A stretch of DNA of 64,000 nt from positions 5,255,822 through 5,319,821 of the forward strand of contig NC_135158.1 in NCBI RefSeq assembly GCF_050948215.1, in the 5' to 3' direction. Shown here in pieces: positions 40,401 to 55,400 of the stretch (positions within the stretch are counted from its first letter, which is position 1; the number at the start of each line of letters is the position of its first letter). This DNA is from Halictus rubicundus. Taxonomy: Eukaryota; Arthropoda; Insecta; Hymenoptera; Halictidae. The notes beneath the pieces are model-generated. The model searched no databases, was not told the DNA's origin, and saw nothing but the letters and a program-made list of their open reading frames with translations. A program made the position numbers and the translations under genes.

Positions 40401-43400
40401 AGAAAAATTGCGGGATCTAAAGGACGCGGGAGCAGAGCGCTGTCCTTTAGCGGCCACACCTGCCCGTCGACTTGTAATATTTGTCCTCCTACTGGGGCGC
40501 AGCCAGCGTAACGGGACTCGCACCCATTCGGCTGGTCAACTGGTCGTTGACTATCCGAAGACGAAAGTTATTAGCGACGCGACGCGGAAACTTGTTCGAG
40601 AAACTAAGCGGCTCGGTGGAAATGCCGAGCCATCGGCTCGTTAATCGATTTTTTCGTCGTGCGTTTAGGCGGGGCGACCGGGTTTAATCTTTTTTGGTGC
40701 TCTAACTGTGCGCTTCGAACTAACGTGGGCACTGGGCGCCCTCTGGGGCATTGCCCTGGCTCCAGATAGGAACTTCTAATCGGTATCCCTTAGATAGTGT
40801 CCTGTACCTTCAATTTTGCATATGTTTCCCTGAACATTTCAATATGTATCTCAAAACGTTGTTCGTAAGACAGTGAAGATTTTAAATGATTTATGATCAT
40901 CTTTATTTATTCAATGCATCCTCATTATAGGCTAGAATTGAAACATACCGGAGGGAACAGAAAAATTCGTAGCAGTGCAGCTGGTCCTTGCTGGAAAGCG
41001 AGAGCAACAAAGCCACGCCCATCGGTACCCATCCAGGATACTGTACGGCTATAGGCTCGCGTGTCACGTGGACGGTTCAGGCGAGAGAAGGGGGGATAGC
41101 GAGAGTAAAGCGTAGAGTGGGGGTTTGGCCAGTAGGACGCTCAGCTTGACTCATAGATTACCCCTACCATGATGCTCTAGCGGCCCGGAGGCGTGGCTTG
41201 CTTAGCTCTTTGCTCCCGGACTCATCCTTGCAAAATCATTATCTAATATTATTTTCGAATAATAATATATTAATAAAGGAACCTTTAGCCGCAAAAATTA
41301 TTTTGTCTGTGACGAAGAGAATGAAGTTGCGCTCTTAAAAAATGTTCTCTGGACCAGAAACAATTACCTGTGGCCCCAATGGCCCCGAAGCGAACACCGC
41401 TGCCCCAGACACCGTTACTCTACGTCTCGACCATCCCCGCACGTATCGTCGTCATCTTTGCAAGTCTAATGATTCGACTAAAAGGAAAAGGCTCGCAGAA
41501 TCAGGAAACTGGAGGCGTAGACTCGCTGGAATCGCGGAAAACCGGGGGACGTTGGCGAGCTGCGATTGTGGTGGCGCAATTAGAGGGATAGCAGGCCGGG
41601 TGTGGTTTCTTAATTAACTTCGCTAATTTCTCAATTAACACGATGCCGTCTTCCGTTGTGGAGCTACCGGAGAGAGACTCGGCAGTAGGTTTTCTTGCGG
41701 TGCAAAAACCTCTAGAGAATGGAGCACTCGAATTCCACGAGAGTCGTTCGAGGGTGGTTTTAGTCGCCGTCCAAATTTCTAGACGCCTTCGAAGCTGAAA
41801 TGTATGGTAGCGGATAATGGAGGCAGCCGGAATGCGGATCTTCATGCAAAACGGAACTTGATCACATCAATTTCAAGAAATGTGAATATAGTTATAACTA
41901 GCTAAAATTATTAAAGGAACACTGAAACGTCGATCTGGCTCGTACTGTTTGCAATGACTGAAGAAAAATTTTATTTTGCATACAGATCCGCAGTCTAGTT
42001 GCAAGAATGCTTTGCTGTCTGAGGGTTAAACATAGAACGAGCGGAGTCCGAAATCGTGCGGCCAGCACAAAGCCGAGCTGTTCCGCGAGTAATAAAGAGG
42101 TCGCCGCTCGCGTTAATAAAGAAATAAGACAGCCGTTAATTGCGGGACGTTTCAAAGACTGTGCAACGCAAAAGAGAGAGAGAGAGAGGGAGAGAGAGAG
42201 AGAGCCCACGGTGTGTTGATACGAGCGTGTATGCGTTTGTTTGCGTGTTCGGAGCCGTGTGTAAGGATGCCTCTAGGCTTTATTGCGTCGCGCTCGCCGT
42301 CCGAAGAATCCACCCCCGGGCTCGTAGACGCCGACAGGGATGAAATTCTCGGGACTGGAAGACAGTGCCGCCGGAAGTAAATATCCGGGGGGAAGAAAGG
42401 CGGGCAGGCGGCCGACAGTCGCGATAGAAAGTAACGATCGTGCTGTGCCCTAGAAAAACATCGTCCACGAGCCACCCCTCCAGCTACAGCAACCACCCTG
42501 ACAACAGGACGAGACCTCGTGCACGATATTGGACGTCCGCGCCACCAAATGAGACTGATTTTTATTGGCAATTACGCCCTACAAGGCCGCCGACCTCTCG
42601 ATTGGCCACAAACCATCCCTACGCCCTCGAATTTCTTGTGGTAATAATCATAATAATAAATATGTACGCGCGTGTCGTCGGAAATGGAACGCTGTGTACA
42701 TTCTGTGACAAAATGATGGCCGGAGTGGCCCATACGGCGCGATTCAAGTGATACATTGCTGTTATGACAGTTGATGTCTTTGGAAGTATTGGGGCCATTC
42801 TGTTTATCTTAGGTGAGCTTATTTTTGAGACAGGGATAATATGTCTGCAAGAAGCAAGTAAAATTGATAAATAAAGTAATAAATGGTAGTTATAAAAATG
42901 CTCCGTCGTCTCGAATAAGTATGGAACGAAATGAAGATGTAACTGCGTAAAATCGAGTAGGCTTTCAATACTTCTGTACAGTAGTGTACTTTCGCGAATC
43001 CTAGGTCTCAGATGGAATGCACAGCATACGAATTCCATGGAGGGGTGGTCAGTCCACTGTCATTTTTCGCGTGTAGCACGGCGCAGTTACGCGGCCCGCT
43101 GCGTGACTCGAGATAAACCGAACACGGCTTATTAGAGATACGACAGATTGAATTAAGCAGCGCACGATTATGGTTCGCTCTGCGCGCCCCGTTATCTCGG
43201 ATGACCGCCGCGATACACAAGTCGCGGAGCAAGGATTTCGCGAGGAACAATGGCGCATCGAGCGTGTAATCTTATATCGTGCGCGGTGTCGTTCCCCGGG
43301 CAAGCCGATAACTTTTATGAAAGCCCTATTGGGGTCATCGATCGATAACTCCTCCCAGGAAACTGTCCTCGGCTTTAGTCAGTCGCCACGGTTGTCTCGG

Positions 43401-46400
43401 ATCGAGATTCGGCTGTTTAGAATCCGTGCAAGAAATTTGCTCGTGACCAAAATTTATTTTATCTGACACGAGACTCACTTGTTGCCATTAGAGCTAACTA
43501 GAACATGATCAACTGCACGCAAAAATGGCTAAATTCCATGACAAACCCAACACAAATTCTCGAGCAGCTGAAACACGGACCACGATCCGCTGGTCCGATC
43601 GAAACCGATTGTTTCGCGAGTTTATGGCCGGGCCCCACAGCTCCCAGATCTCTCTACCGCTTTCCCCATAGCTCTATCCACGGGTTCGTCCTCCCCAATC
43701 GTTCCCGGAATGTAACACTCGGTATAAATTCAGCGAGCCGTCCGAATAGAGAGCCTCGGCGCTTGTTGAATTTCAAATTGACCGACGAGTCCGCTCCGCT
43801 TCCGATGCCTCGTTAAACTCCGGGGCCAATTGAGAGAACTTAGATTCAGTTTTCCAAGGAGAACACCAACTCCCAACTGCTTCCGCTCCAGTTTAGCCCC
43901 GGCTCTCGCGTCAGAGAGATTAAACCCGGCCGAATAAAAGTAATCCACTCCTTAGCCGGAAACAATTTTCTCTCGCTCGCTACGCCCGGCAACTTTTGAT
44001 ACTCCTGTTTAATCAACGAACACCGAACGCAAGGCTCCACCTTTTCGGCCCATCGAAACTTTAACTTCCGGTTTCTCGCCAGTTTACTCGCTGCACCTCC
44101 GAATTCATGGTACTGTTCTCCCCCATTGTATATTCCGCGCTCCGTCTGACTCTTGTTGTCCTGTTCTACTTAGCGACGAACTTTGCATTTGCTGCAGCGT
44201 GGTAGATTTGAATTCTCGATTTCAATTCTTGAGTAATTTGGCTGTTGGGCGGATCGAGGGTTATTGCGTTCGTTAACGTAATGAAATTGTCCAAGAGTTC
44301 AATTGAATTTGACATTAGACCTAACAATTATATGAATGCTGGAAAAGAATGTTGCGAAATGTGGAGAGAAGTGTTCGTGACAAAAAATGTCAAATGAATG
44401 GAATGTTATTCAAGATTACATCTTCGAGATTTCAAGATGGTCGATGTCTTTTTCAAATGTAAATGAAAAATTGAATCCTTCTCTTAACAATTTTGTGCTT
44501 CACCTAATAATTTTTGTCTGTTGTCTACTCGTCGAGTACCAAACGTTTCAACGAAAAATAAGATGGGAACATCGAGTGTCGAATCAGAGGGCTCGAATCC
44601 AATTTCAACACCTAAAAATCGAGGTTAGCAATTTATCAATCGCCCGATCGCAGCTCCAGGGCACGTACCGGCCCCGAAAGGTCTCCCCCGAGGAGAATCT
44701 GGACGAAGGGACCCAGTGAAATACGGAGCCGGAAGTAGGTCAGCCGAAAGGGTTTCCGATGCGGCGAAGAAAATCGCGGCGGGTGAGCCGGAAGGCACGC
44801 GAGCGTTCTTGTCACGCGCCGCAGGATGCCTCGCAGAATGGCTTGCAGGATGCGTCGCAGGATGTCCTCGAAAGATGGTCTCGAGAGAGGGTCGATCCGA
44901 GGGAAACGTTCTCGCAAACTCGCTCGCGGATCACGCGAGCTGACGTAAGTGCTCGGAGATTTGGTCGGGAGTTAAAGCTCGATGGAAGCGCGCGCCGCGC
45001 CGGGCTTCTCGAAAGTCGTTTGTTAGCGTCGCGACGGCAAAGTGCATTTCGTAATTCGCCGGAAGTTTCAACTACGGGGCTCTCTGTGCGCCGAGGAAAC
45101 TGCACTTCCGAAATCAAGGTCGGCGCGAGCTGTTTTCGTTCGAGGATCGACGCAGCGAGTTCGAATCCGTGTCACAAGTCGGTTTGATTTAGGGGATGAT
45201 TGCGGAACCTCGTGTCCGACTTTTAGGGACATCAACTCGTCTCCTAGAAACCTCTACTCTTCTTTTAGAAAGCTCTACCCTTCCTCTAAAATCCTCTACT
45301 CTTCCTTCAGAAATCACTACCCTTCCTCTAGGAACCTCTTCTTTGCAGACCAGGTAAACGACGCAGCTTTTACGAAAAAAGAATCCACCATCACAGGCTA
45401 CTGTATCCGACACGATCAACATTTCTTAACGACCCCCATTTAAATTTCTTCATTTTGCAAACCTCCAGTTTCTCACGGGAGACCATCGACAAAATTGATT
45501 CGTTCCACAGCGCATTATAATAACCATCGTTCAGAATGCGAAACGAGTGACTGTTAACGCAAGCTGACCGTCTTTCGAGAGATCCGCGGGCTCGATAACA
45601 AAATTAATTTCCGGCGCGACTTCGTTTGCGTTTGTTTTCGCGCGATATCCACATGCGCTCGGAGGATTAACGAGAGCGCGTTATGTTCGTTTGCCGGCTG
45701 CGTGTCGGCAACGAACGCAACGCTGCCGCGTCCCATTTCCATGGAAATTCTGGCCGCTGCTAGACGGCAGGTTAATGTCCGCGTGGATCGCTCCCGTCAG
45801 GCCTGGCGCGCGCTGATGCGCTCGCGAAAACACGACGGAAAATCGCGCGATGCCGGTCCCGTTCCCGAGGAGACCAGGCGGGTCGCTATCGGGCCCGCGG
45901 AGCCGTGTCTTGCGAGCCTAATCATGCAAATTCGCGGCGCGAGCTGATAACGCACAGCGGGGGGAGCAAAGGTAATCCGCAACTGCCGGTGGAATTTCTG
46001 GTTTCGCGGGTCGAGTCGCTGGTAATCAGTTCTTTGCGCAAAATTGTGACTGCAAAAGTTTCCTAATATGTTCACTGTTTTGCGTTTTATATATGGTTCA
46101 TATATACACTGGGGATTTTATGCGCTTACGGTAAAATCGAGTAGGTGTAATTTAAAGCAGAATATAAAAGACGACTGTCTTCAATCATTTTCTAGAAGAA
46201 AAAGAATATATATATGGTGTCTTATTTTCTGTTAACAGAAAGGAGTACCGACCATACTTAAAAAGCCCTGTTTGATCTCTCCATCATGAGTCTGGCTAGA
46301 TATTATATGTCAAGACGTTGGCATTGCTTTTATGAAGATATGTATTAATGTACCAAGAAAGTATGGTCGAGGAGCGAAGCAATCTTCGATCTGGCGAGAG

Positions 46401-49400
46401 GATTTCATCAAGGAAAAGATTGAAGGCAGAGGGGGCTCGAGGAAGACGAAAAATGAAAATTTCGATTGCGGTATGACCCCGAGAGACTCGCCTCTTATTT
46501 TTTCGCACACGTCTCCGCCCTTCTCCAGCATTCCAGAATCGTTCGTTCCGCGGAGGCGGGTCCGCGCAACACCGAAACACTTTTATTTTTCTTTCTTTTC
46601 GTACAGAGAGCGTTATATACCGACGCGCATATCGCGTTCGTTCCCTGTGACAGGCAGACGACGGGAGATCCGCGCAACCAGTATTTAAAGCGCGAGCAGA
46701 GAGAAGCGGGGAGTGAAGCTTGCCACAATGTTCGCGAAGGAGAGACGGTAGAAACGAGTTTACGACACGCACCGCTCGGGACAAAGTAATCCGGGGCTGA
46801 CTGCGCTCGAGAACTAAGCCCGAGGAGTGTCTAGGAAAAGCAGCAGGATCCCTCGGAGAGTTCTGTGACACCAGTGTCCAGTTGAGGTAAGCTTCGAAAA
46901 GCCGGCCTGGTCGTTAGGGAATCGCGAGCGAGTGCGTGTTAGTCCCTGCTGGTCGTTAGTGCAATTTTATACTATGAATGACGACGCATCGGTGGCTACG
47001 TGGCCAGAGACGCCTACTCGCTTCTCTGTGTCAGTTGCTGGTGAGTAGTGTAGTTGAGATGACAAGTTGGTTAAGTAGAGAAATTAGGGTCTGATTGCTC
47101 GTGTCTCTCTAGAAGCCCTATTTCGCTGGCTTCTCTTATCCTCCTTTCTGTTCGAAGATGCCTAGTTAGGATGGGCGAATGAATTAGGATCTGATTGGTA
47201 TCTTAATAGAAACCCGCCCACTTTCCCTTGGTTATCGGTACCTTCTACTAGTTAGCACTGTGTAATTGTGTATGATTATAATTGTAGCCCTTGAGAGAGG
47301 GTTCGTCAGGAATTGGTTGCTATAGACTGGTTGTTATGTATTTATACTTGCATTAATTCACACTTGTATTCAGTGTTGAAGGTGCTTCGTTGTGGCACAG
47401 CGAATGTCTGAAAGTACTGAAGTACTTGAAGTACTTTGTGTGGTCTGAAACTGCTGGGACCAATATTTTCATATTTAGTGTATCGAAGTACTTTGGAAGG
47501 CTGTTGAAGAAACTTCTAAAGCAACACTTACATCTTTTTAATGTTGAAGTACTATTACTCTGTCCTAATAGTGTAGAGAGTGTGTTGAGGGAGTACTCAA
47601 TCCTTTTTAAAGGGGTCACATTTAAGAATGTGTAATTTCTAAGTACAGTGTGATTTGTGTATTCAACTATTCTTGTAGTATGCGAAGTACATATTTTTTT
47701 TTTATATTTTATGTACTCGATTATTCTATTACTCTTTTAATACTGGTGGATAATAATGCAGGCATTGGACCTCTTGGAATTCCAATTAGCGAATAGATGA
47801 AAAAATGGTTTTGGTCCACCAAGATTCGAACCCCGGCCTCCTGCTCGGTAGCCAAGCACTCTACTGATTACCCCAGTGAGGTCCTTATGAATACATAACA
47901 TTGTTCCTAGTATATCTTCATTCAAAATCCTATTCCATTCTTTCCAATTCTATTTGTATGATAATTTTGTTGAGCGGAGGAATGTGTTTCTGATTGGTAG
48001 CTATTACCCCACCACTGTTTCAGCCAGTGTTTCTCAACTTCTTCCAAGAAGCAACCCCTATTAGAGTAACAGGAAACGGGAAAAAATTGGAAAGTGAAAT
48101 TTCACTCCGGACATGAACGATCCAGGTTGCAGAGGGAGGGTTACGATGAGCTAGCAAACACGGTGTCCAAAATCAAACGCAGCTACGACCCGAACCAAAC
48201 GTGAAACCCCGATAAGAACAAAACGCGACCATCAACCTCGCAAAAAGTACAAACTACCGCACTCTGCGAGCACTCTGCTCGCAAGCTCGCGCCGATCCCG
48301 GCGCAGTTAGCCGAACGTTTGCTCCTCCCCAGTTTTTCGGTGCGGTAATGCACTGCGTAATAACGGTTATTTATAGGCAGTAAATGCCTTGTGCCATTCT
48401 CCTCGTCCCCGTCCCCCCCTCCACCGTTCGTCCCCCTCTCGTTCTCGCGATAATTCCTCGGCTTGGAATTCGCTCGACTTTTATTTCCCTTTTCGCTCGG
48501 GCTCGGGCTTGTTCCGGGAATCCTTTCCTGTCCGCTCGAATACGCTTCTGTAGAATGTTTCTGCCGCTCGCGTGCGAATCGGATTCGAAGCCTCCGAGAA
48601 GAACCGGTGACAATCGGGGACGAGATAGAACAACGCGTCTGCAAATCTTTTCACGCTTCGACGCTGCGAAACGCAACGCGGGGGCGGAGAAACGCTGCTC
48701 GGACAAACGGCACCGCGATGGCGTCGACGTTATCGATCCCGCTAAACTGGGACGGTTTTAACGAGTCGCGATATTCAAGACTTATCCCGAAGGAACCGAG
48801 GAACAACGGAGACCCGCCGGCTCCTACTTGGTATGATTTATTTTATCAAGATCTTCTCTCGGCTTCGGGTATTTCAGTAGCTGTCCTTGGACAAGGGAAT
48901 GCGCTTTTGACCATGGGTGGATGATAAAAGATGTGAACTGCCCCCTGGGGCAATTTCTTGGGGCGAATCGTGCCAAAGAAGAAAGGAATTCTCGAGTTTA
49001 TGAGCTTGAGTGGGATGTAAGAGTTTGTCTTGTCTCGTGGTCTTGTAGGACGCCCTGGGGGCGTGGCTTTGGTGCCCTTGACTTTGAAGGTACTGGGGCT
49101 CTATCTTACTGGCCAGTATGTGTTTGTATTTGATTTAATATTAAAGTTGGAGCATCATAGATTAAGACATTGTTTTGTTTAAATGTAGAAAATAATAGAT
49201 TTGAAGTCTTCGCTTGTCTGAAGTAGGCGTGGCTTGGTGGCTTCTAATTTTGACAGAGCCAAAACAATGCTGCAATGCAATTTATACTCTGGACTCGCCT
49301 AAGTATATAGTTGGACCATCAACAGTTAAAGCATTATTCTATCCAAAATGTAACAAATGGTACATTTGAAGTAAAGCATCTTGAGTGGGCGTGTCTTTGC

Positions 49401-52400
49401 TGCTCTCGGCTTCACCGCAGCCATACCAGTGCCCCACAGGACAATGCCTGACTACGACTGCTTTAACAAATCCTCACTGACTTCGTTAGCAATCTCTGGT
49501 CGAAATAATTTGTTCGAACCTACCTTCCATCAATTGTGAAGGATTATAGAGAAGTCGTGTTGTAGAATTTGCTTTTGAAAGACACTTTTATGGGATTTAA
49601 TCTCGCCCTGGTCTACCAGGACTGCGTATCAGGATAGTCCACGACCGATCGTACAAGAATAGAAGAGTTTATCAAGTTTTGACAGTTCATGGCTCACCTT
49701 GTTCGCCAAGTCTAGCATATTTCCGGTCCCGCCCGCCGCGGCTTCCACTAGCTTCTGAAGGGTGTGAGGTTCCGGGGAAAGGTCCCGTGCTCCGCTGTCG
49801 AACTCCCAACTTTCATGCCGGCCCGATACGGTACCTAAACACATGGAGAATAACGTGCCTATATACCGTGAACGCCGAAAGTTATCGGTGATAATGGACA
49901 TGGTTAGGGGATGTTTGATCGATAAATTCGGTTACGCTTTCGTTAACCCTTAGACTCGCGAATCTGTGGCTTCCATACCTTTCCTCGAGCTCCAAAAACC
50001 TATCCCAGAAAATTAATTCAGCCAGAGCATTTCTTCTTCAAAGAGGAAGTATCAGTTCTAATCCATGGAAAAATGTCTATTTAACTTGCAATATGTTTCG
50101 GCCATTTTTTACTCAGCAATTTCACTTCTCCCTCCTTCTTTGTTGCAACTAATCAATATCGAGAATGCTAATTTTTAGATTCTTCTTCGTTAAACAGCAA
50201 TTTAATTTTTCCTCTTCGTTTCTCGTTGCCACGGAGATATTTCATTCGAGAATTAAAATAACGATTGGCCAGCAACAATACCGAATAAAGAGGAAGATGT
50301 TTGTCCGCTTCTAACAAAGAACATGAATGTTAGCAACCTAATGGGTCAACAAAAGCGATCATCGAGTTAGCCTGGCCACTCTAATTTTCGCGAGTCGCAG
50401 TTCGTTTCGACAGTGAAATTGGCCAATCAGATGGACTTACCGAGGCTGTTATCGCTGCTGGTAGGCAGATATTCGGGCGTGTGTGTGTGATGCGAGCTAG
50501 TTCGATGCCTGCCGGACCTGAGGGCCTCGATTTCCGGTCGCAGAGCCAAACGGCGCCTGAGGAACTCTTGATAGGAAATGCGACCGTGCTCGTCTGCCCC
50601 TAATTCCCTCATCAACTCCTCCACCGAGTTCTCCAGGTTCAGTTCCCGGCATACCGTCAGCAGATCCTGGCTGAAATAGAAAAACGTGAAGAATGTTAGC
50701 CTCGCGCATCGTCCAGGAAATTACGAGATCGCGCGCGCGTAATTGTCAAGCTCTACCGTGGCTCCTCTGATAGTCCTCGAGCGTCTCTGCCATATTTTTA
50801 GCGAGATACCGAGGCCACGGAGTTAGTATACTAGTGGAATGCGGGCCCGAACGGTCATGGACTACGAATCTTCAAGTATGTCCACTTCTTTGAGAGCTAA
50901 TCGATGCAAAGAACACGATCATTGCATCGATAAACGCTCCTGCTGGTCCAATACGACTCTGTTCGAAGTGCTCGGCTGGAATTCATTCGATAACTTTTGA
51001 CGATCTCCAGTTTTACTTTGCATTGCTCTTTTTAATTGATTTTCTGTGGCACTGGTCTCGGCGAGCGAAAAGTGAAATGAAAATGTACTTGCAGAAATGT
51101 TATTTCTCACATAAATTTCACTAAAAAACGACTAAAGCTTCCAAACTATATTTCTTTCACTAAACATATCGACAAACTTCTACTTTATCAACCAAGCTAA
51201 TTACAATCGTCGAAATTCCAATTGTTTTTACGCAGATTCAATTTCATCGAGTACAAAGCAAATATTTCGGCCACTCTGGTACAAGTTAATTAAACGACAG
51301 AAAAAGCTTCGAGCAATGATAAAGAAAAAGTGCAAGACCACATTTTTAGATAACAGGCCGAGTTTTTAGCTGTCGAGGGGAGCAGAACCGTGGAGAATAA
51401 GTGTTTTATCTGAACACGTGTGCGAGAGTGCGCGCTGCCCGTGTAAATATAGCAAGATCGAAGACACTTTGCGTGAAGAATGAGAGACACGTTTATCGGT
51501 GACTGAGGCGGGTTAATTAAAATCGTCGGTGGCCATAAAACGTTTCCCCCGTCGCACCAGCGTTCCGATGTCCCTCTTAATTTTCGTTGACAGCGGGACG
51601 GGAGTATCGGCGGATTAAAACGTCAGCGTCGGGTTCAGGCGAGAATCACGCGGAAGACGGACATGCAGGCTCGATCGATATGGAATGAAAGATTCACTGG
51701 CGGCGCGCAGACGGATATTCGGGTAAAAGCTGGTAAAAGGGATTCTGCTCGGTATGCTCTTTTCGCGAAAAATATCACGGACACCCGGAAAAAATCTTTT
51801 GAAGATTCCCTCGTCAACTTTGAGTCTCTCTATTTGATCAAAAAATTTACTGAACCATAAAATGTGCACAAAGTAGAGATATACAATAATTCTCGTTTAG
51901 TAAACATGTTTTTAACAGGGTTAGTGGTGCGATTTTGTCCGAACGAAACATTAGAACCATTTCTGGGACTATTTAATTTGAATAAAAATTGTAGGTGTCC
52001 ATCAAAACACATTTTTGCAGATTCGTGCAGGCCGAAAGGACACGCCTACTTCCGGCTTAACGATTTTCAGACCACCGGAAGCACCATGGTGGACAAAACG
52101 CGACAGAACTCGGATCGGTGGCGACGTAACCGGAAGAGGGAGCGGCAAAACTTTCCGAAGAGGAAAGTTTTCTCTCCTCCCCGTGGAACTTTCCGTTTTC
52201 GCGGAATGTTCTTCGGACCAAGGACGAAGGAATAGCATGACGACGACGCCGATCGGATAACGCGGGATCATCTAATTCCCCGTGTCTTTATATTCGCCCG
52301 GGCAGGTGTGAAACGCGACGCCGAAGGAATTCCGGCGGACCGTGTAGCGTGTGCAAGCGTTAATATTTTAACACGTCTCGGTTCAGTTTCCACCGACACT

Positions 52401-55400
52401 CTTGCCACGCGATTTTCCATCGTAATTAATACCATTCCGGCCGAGGAACGCGGAATACCCGAGCCCTCGAACCCTCTTTTCACCGGAAAACGCGCGCGAA
52501 CGAGCGGAAACGCAGATTTCAATGCGCATGGAAATGGTACTTTAACCAAGCTGAACTTTCAAACTGGAATTTTTCATGCATTCCGAAATTGAAGGGTTCG
52601 CCGATCCCTTGTATGGAATATATTTCATTTAAAACATGTCTACAAGAGTAATTGATATTTATGAATTTCTTTCCAGGAGACTATTAACAATTTTTAAACT
52701 ACAAGCAGACATTTTTTCGTCTATTTATTAAGCAGCGTACAATCGTGACAAATCAGCAAAAATTGAATGTATAATTGAATTGAGTTCTATCATCTACAAT
52801 TCCATTATATGTAATGTTTTATAAATTGGATAAAAAGGCTCAATCATTCTCCCCTACATTGTCGAGCCGAACAACGTTCGATTGAGCAGCGTCGACAGCA
52901 TCGCAACTGAATGAAAGACAACAGTGGCAGCCTTCTGACAGCAGCGATGTACCGGAAGGGTTACTGCGAACAGTGTATACAAAACATCGAAGGAAAGGGT
53001 CATCGTGATTGAAAGCTCGGCCGCGTAAACGGCGCTCCGGTTAGCCTGCCTCCGTAAGAACTGAGAGCCGGCAGTGTAGGGTCATTCGAGTGTCATCGCG
53101 GATGAATCGCGGATGAATCGCGGCCTCTTCAGGCCACTGAACAGATCTGCGGGAGATGTTCGCATCAGAGAGAAACCCGCCGCCGGAAAAGAAGCGGGAA
53201 CGAAGCGCGTTAAATACGTAGCGAGGCGCACTCGAGATCTTACGGGCGAACAACCATCCCCGCGGAAACAGGGCTGCGGGGGTGGCTTGGGGTTTAAGAC
53301 GGCTTCGCGAAAGCGGATTCGGGTTAACAGCTAGTACCTGTTACGTTCGGATTAACGGCTTAACCCGCTCGTAAAAACCGCTTTAGGATCACGACGATTC
53401 CGCCCGGCCGAGCTTCGTTTCGCGTTCGACGGGCTTTTCAAGCCTTCGATTGCTTCGATTACGCTATTAGAGAGACAGAGGGGAAAGAAAAGCATGAATC
53501 GTGGTTAGGAAAGTAGAGGATCGATCGTGAGTCCGTGTGTCTGATCAATGATTCGTCCATCTGTGCAAGGAAAGATGGTTTTCCGTGAGGCGTACCCAGC
53601 AGCTGTTTATTAAACTTCTATATAACATTGTTGTTTTTAATGACTCCTTTATGAAACTTTTGTCAAAACATCCGCGACATTCTCCCGATTAAAACGATAC
53701 CCAACACGACGTCATTAGAAGCTCACAGGATTGTTTAATCCACGATACTATAGAACCTCTGTTATCCGAACTACCCAGGAGGACCTGGGTGTTCGAAATT
53801 TGTATCGCGAATTAAACGAGCAAGAACGAACCAAATTGTGCCGTGTTTGGTATCATTCTAATAGGAAAAATGTCAGGAATATGTTGCTCAGATTTTCACT
53901 GCAAATCCTGCTTCAGGAATTTCTCCCGATAACTTACTTCAACAGTCAAAGATTGTGTTTCGCGCCAAACGCGTTGGATATTTGAGAGAGATTTATGAAT
54001 ATGGATCCGGCGAGATATCGCGCGTGTGCTGTCGCATTATGGATCCGTTTTAATCGAGCCCACGCGGTCGATCCTCGATGATGCTATAATCGGCTGACAC
54101 GGTGTCTGAGTGTTCTTGTTTCGCGGCCGGATGACCTCAGACCTTGCATCGCCGGGTCTCGAGGTTTTATCTTCGAAACGGGACAAGGGGGAGATAGCGG
54201 CCGACCGATGGTTCATTGACTCGCTTCGAATCGTTAACGACCGATGCCCGGCGCGAACGAACGCCCGACGGAATAGAATCGAATTACTTCTGCAGCGCAT
54301 CGAGAACACCCTGCCCAATAATTGGCCGCGACACTTAGACAGCGATGCATCACTCCGTCCCGTGTAACAAATCAATTAATCAGGGACCGGCGCACGGGAC
54401 TTGAGTGATTATTGATATGCAGACCGTGTGTCGCCGACGGAATCGAGGCTCGTCAAAGGGAATTAACCCCTTCAGACCCATTGTGCCGGATTATGGGCGT
54501 TCGACTCGACTGTGTACACCACTGCGGATATATCGGGCATAATTATGCGCCGAAAGTGCCTTCGGTACTGCTTCGGGAATTATGATTAATGTTGTGATCG
54601 TGTTACAGAGAAGGGGAACGATTTTGCTTAGAAGAAGACAGATTTGGCACGGTACAGTTCAATCATGGTAATAAATCGAAAATAATAAAAGAATATTTTT
54701 AATTATATTTATCGTAAATGCATAAAATACGCAGTCTAATAATAGATCTTCAAACTTATGCCCAAATAAAAATTTTGTTTGCTTACATTAGGTACCGGCT
54801 ATAACACTGAAACACATCTTGTACTGCCTCCGTAACGTCGCGCCACGATGATCATTGTAGTGTGACGTTCCTACCATCACCACCACGTGGCGCTAGCAAT
54901 CTCGAGGCAGCTGCGCTAGGCAGCCAATGAGAGCGGAGATCGAATACCACCCACTGCTCTTGAACGTCTCACTGCCTCCCGAGTCGCGCTACTTTATGGA
55001 GGAAATACCTTAATTTTTCTAATCGCGACACACAACAAGTTGCCTTATGACTTTGTCCACCAATGCAACAATGCAATAACCTAAGAATATCCAAACGAGA
55101 CGCAAACAAAAATGATACAAAGCTACCTTATTTCCATGTTCACGGAATAGATATACAAAAGGGGGAATCTTTACCCCGTTCCACCAATATTCAATTCCGC
55201 ATCGGGCGAATCAACATTGCCATCAACAATCAAACTGCCGAACCCCGTCCACTGGGTAAACACACTGCCCATTAGCTTTCAGGGAGTGAGACCAGCCATT
55301 AAAACAGAACCAGCAGCTCGGAACAGGTGCGCGGTAGTAGGAAGAGCTCGAGTACGTACCATCGCGATAGCTTTCGCTTGAGCTTTCGCAGGGACAGTCT

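Larger units (their letters stand above)
21512..49697 (-). other. Very large MCC intron (28 kb), no protein gene supported
   Basis: The intron contains microsatellites (22364, 23313, 35069, 37391, 42173), a hairpin (21874-21935), fold-back repeats (27064-27388, 28880-29110), the dispersed short motif (28198, 41970), tandem duplications (33262, 37632-38315, 38815-39200), members of the GGGGCA-dyad family (40720-41225, 48931-49470) and a tRNA-like Pol III unit (47795-47885). Long open frames at 27409-28077, 46296-46871 and elsewhere are GC-rich chance frames without domains. Confidence 0.7.
50671..55359 (-). other. MCC first coding intron (4.7 kb)
   Basis: The intron contains a fold-back element copy (53664-53890), a dispersed-motif copy (54705) and otherwise AT-rich or CpG-rich unique DNA. 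No gene is supported. Confidence 0.7.

Noticed and set aside
46682..46886. TATTTAAA box plus donor TTGAG|GTAAGC as a plus-strand first exon
   Set aside because: No TCAGT-type initiator at the right distance and no downstream coding exon could be found; too weak to call.
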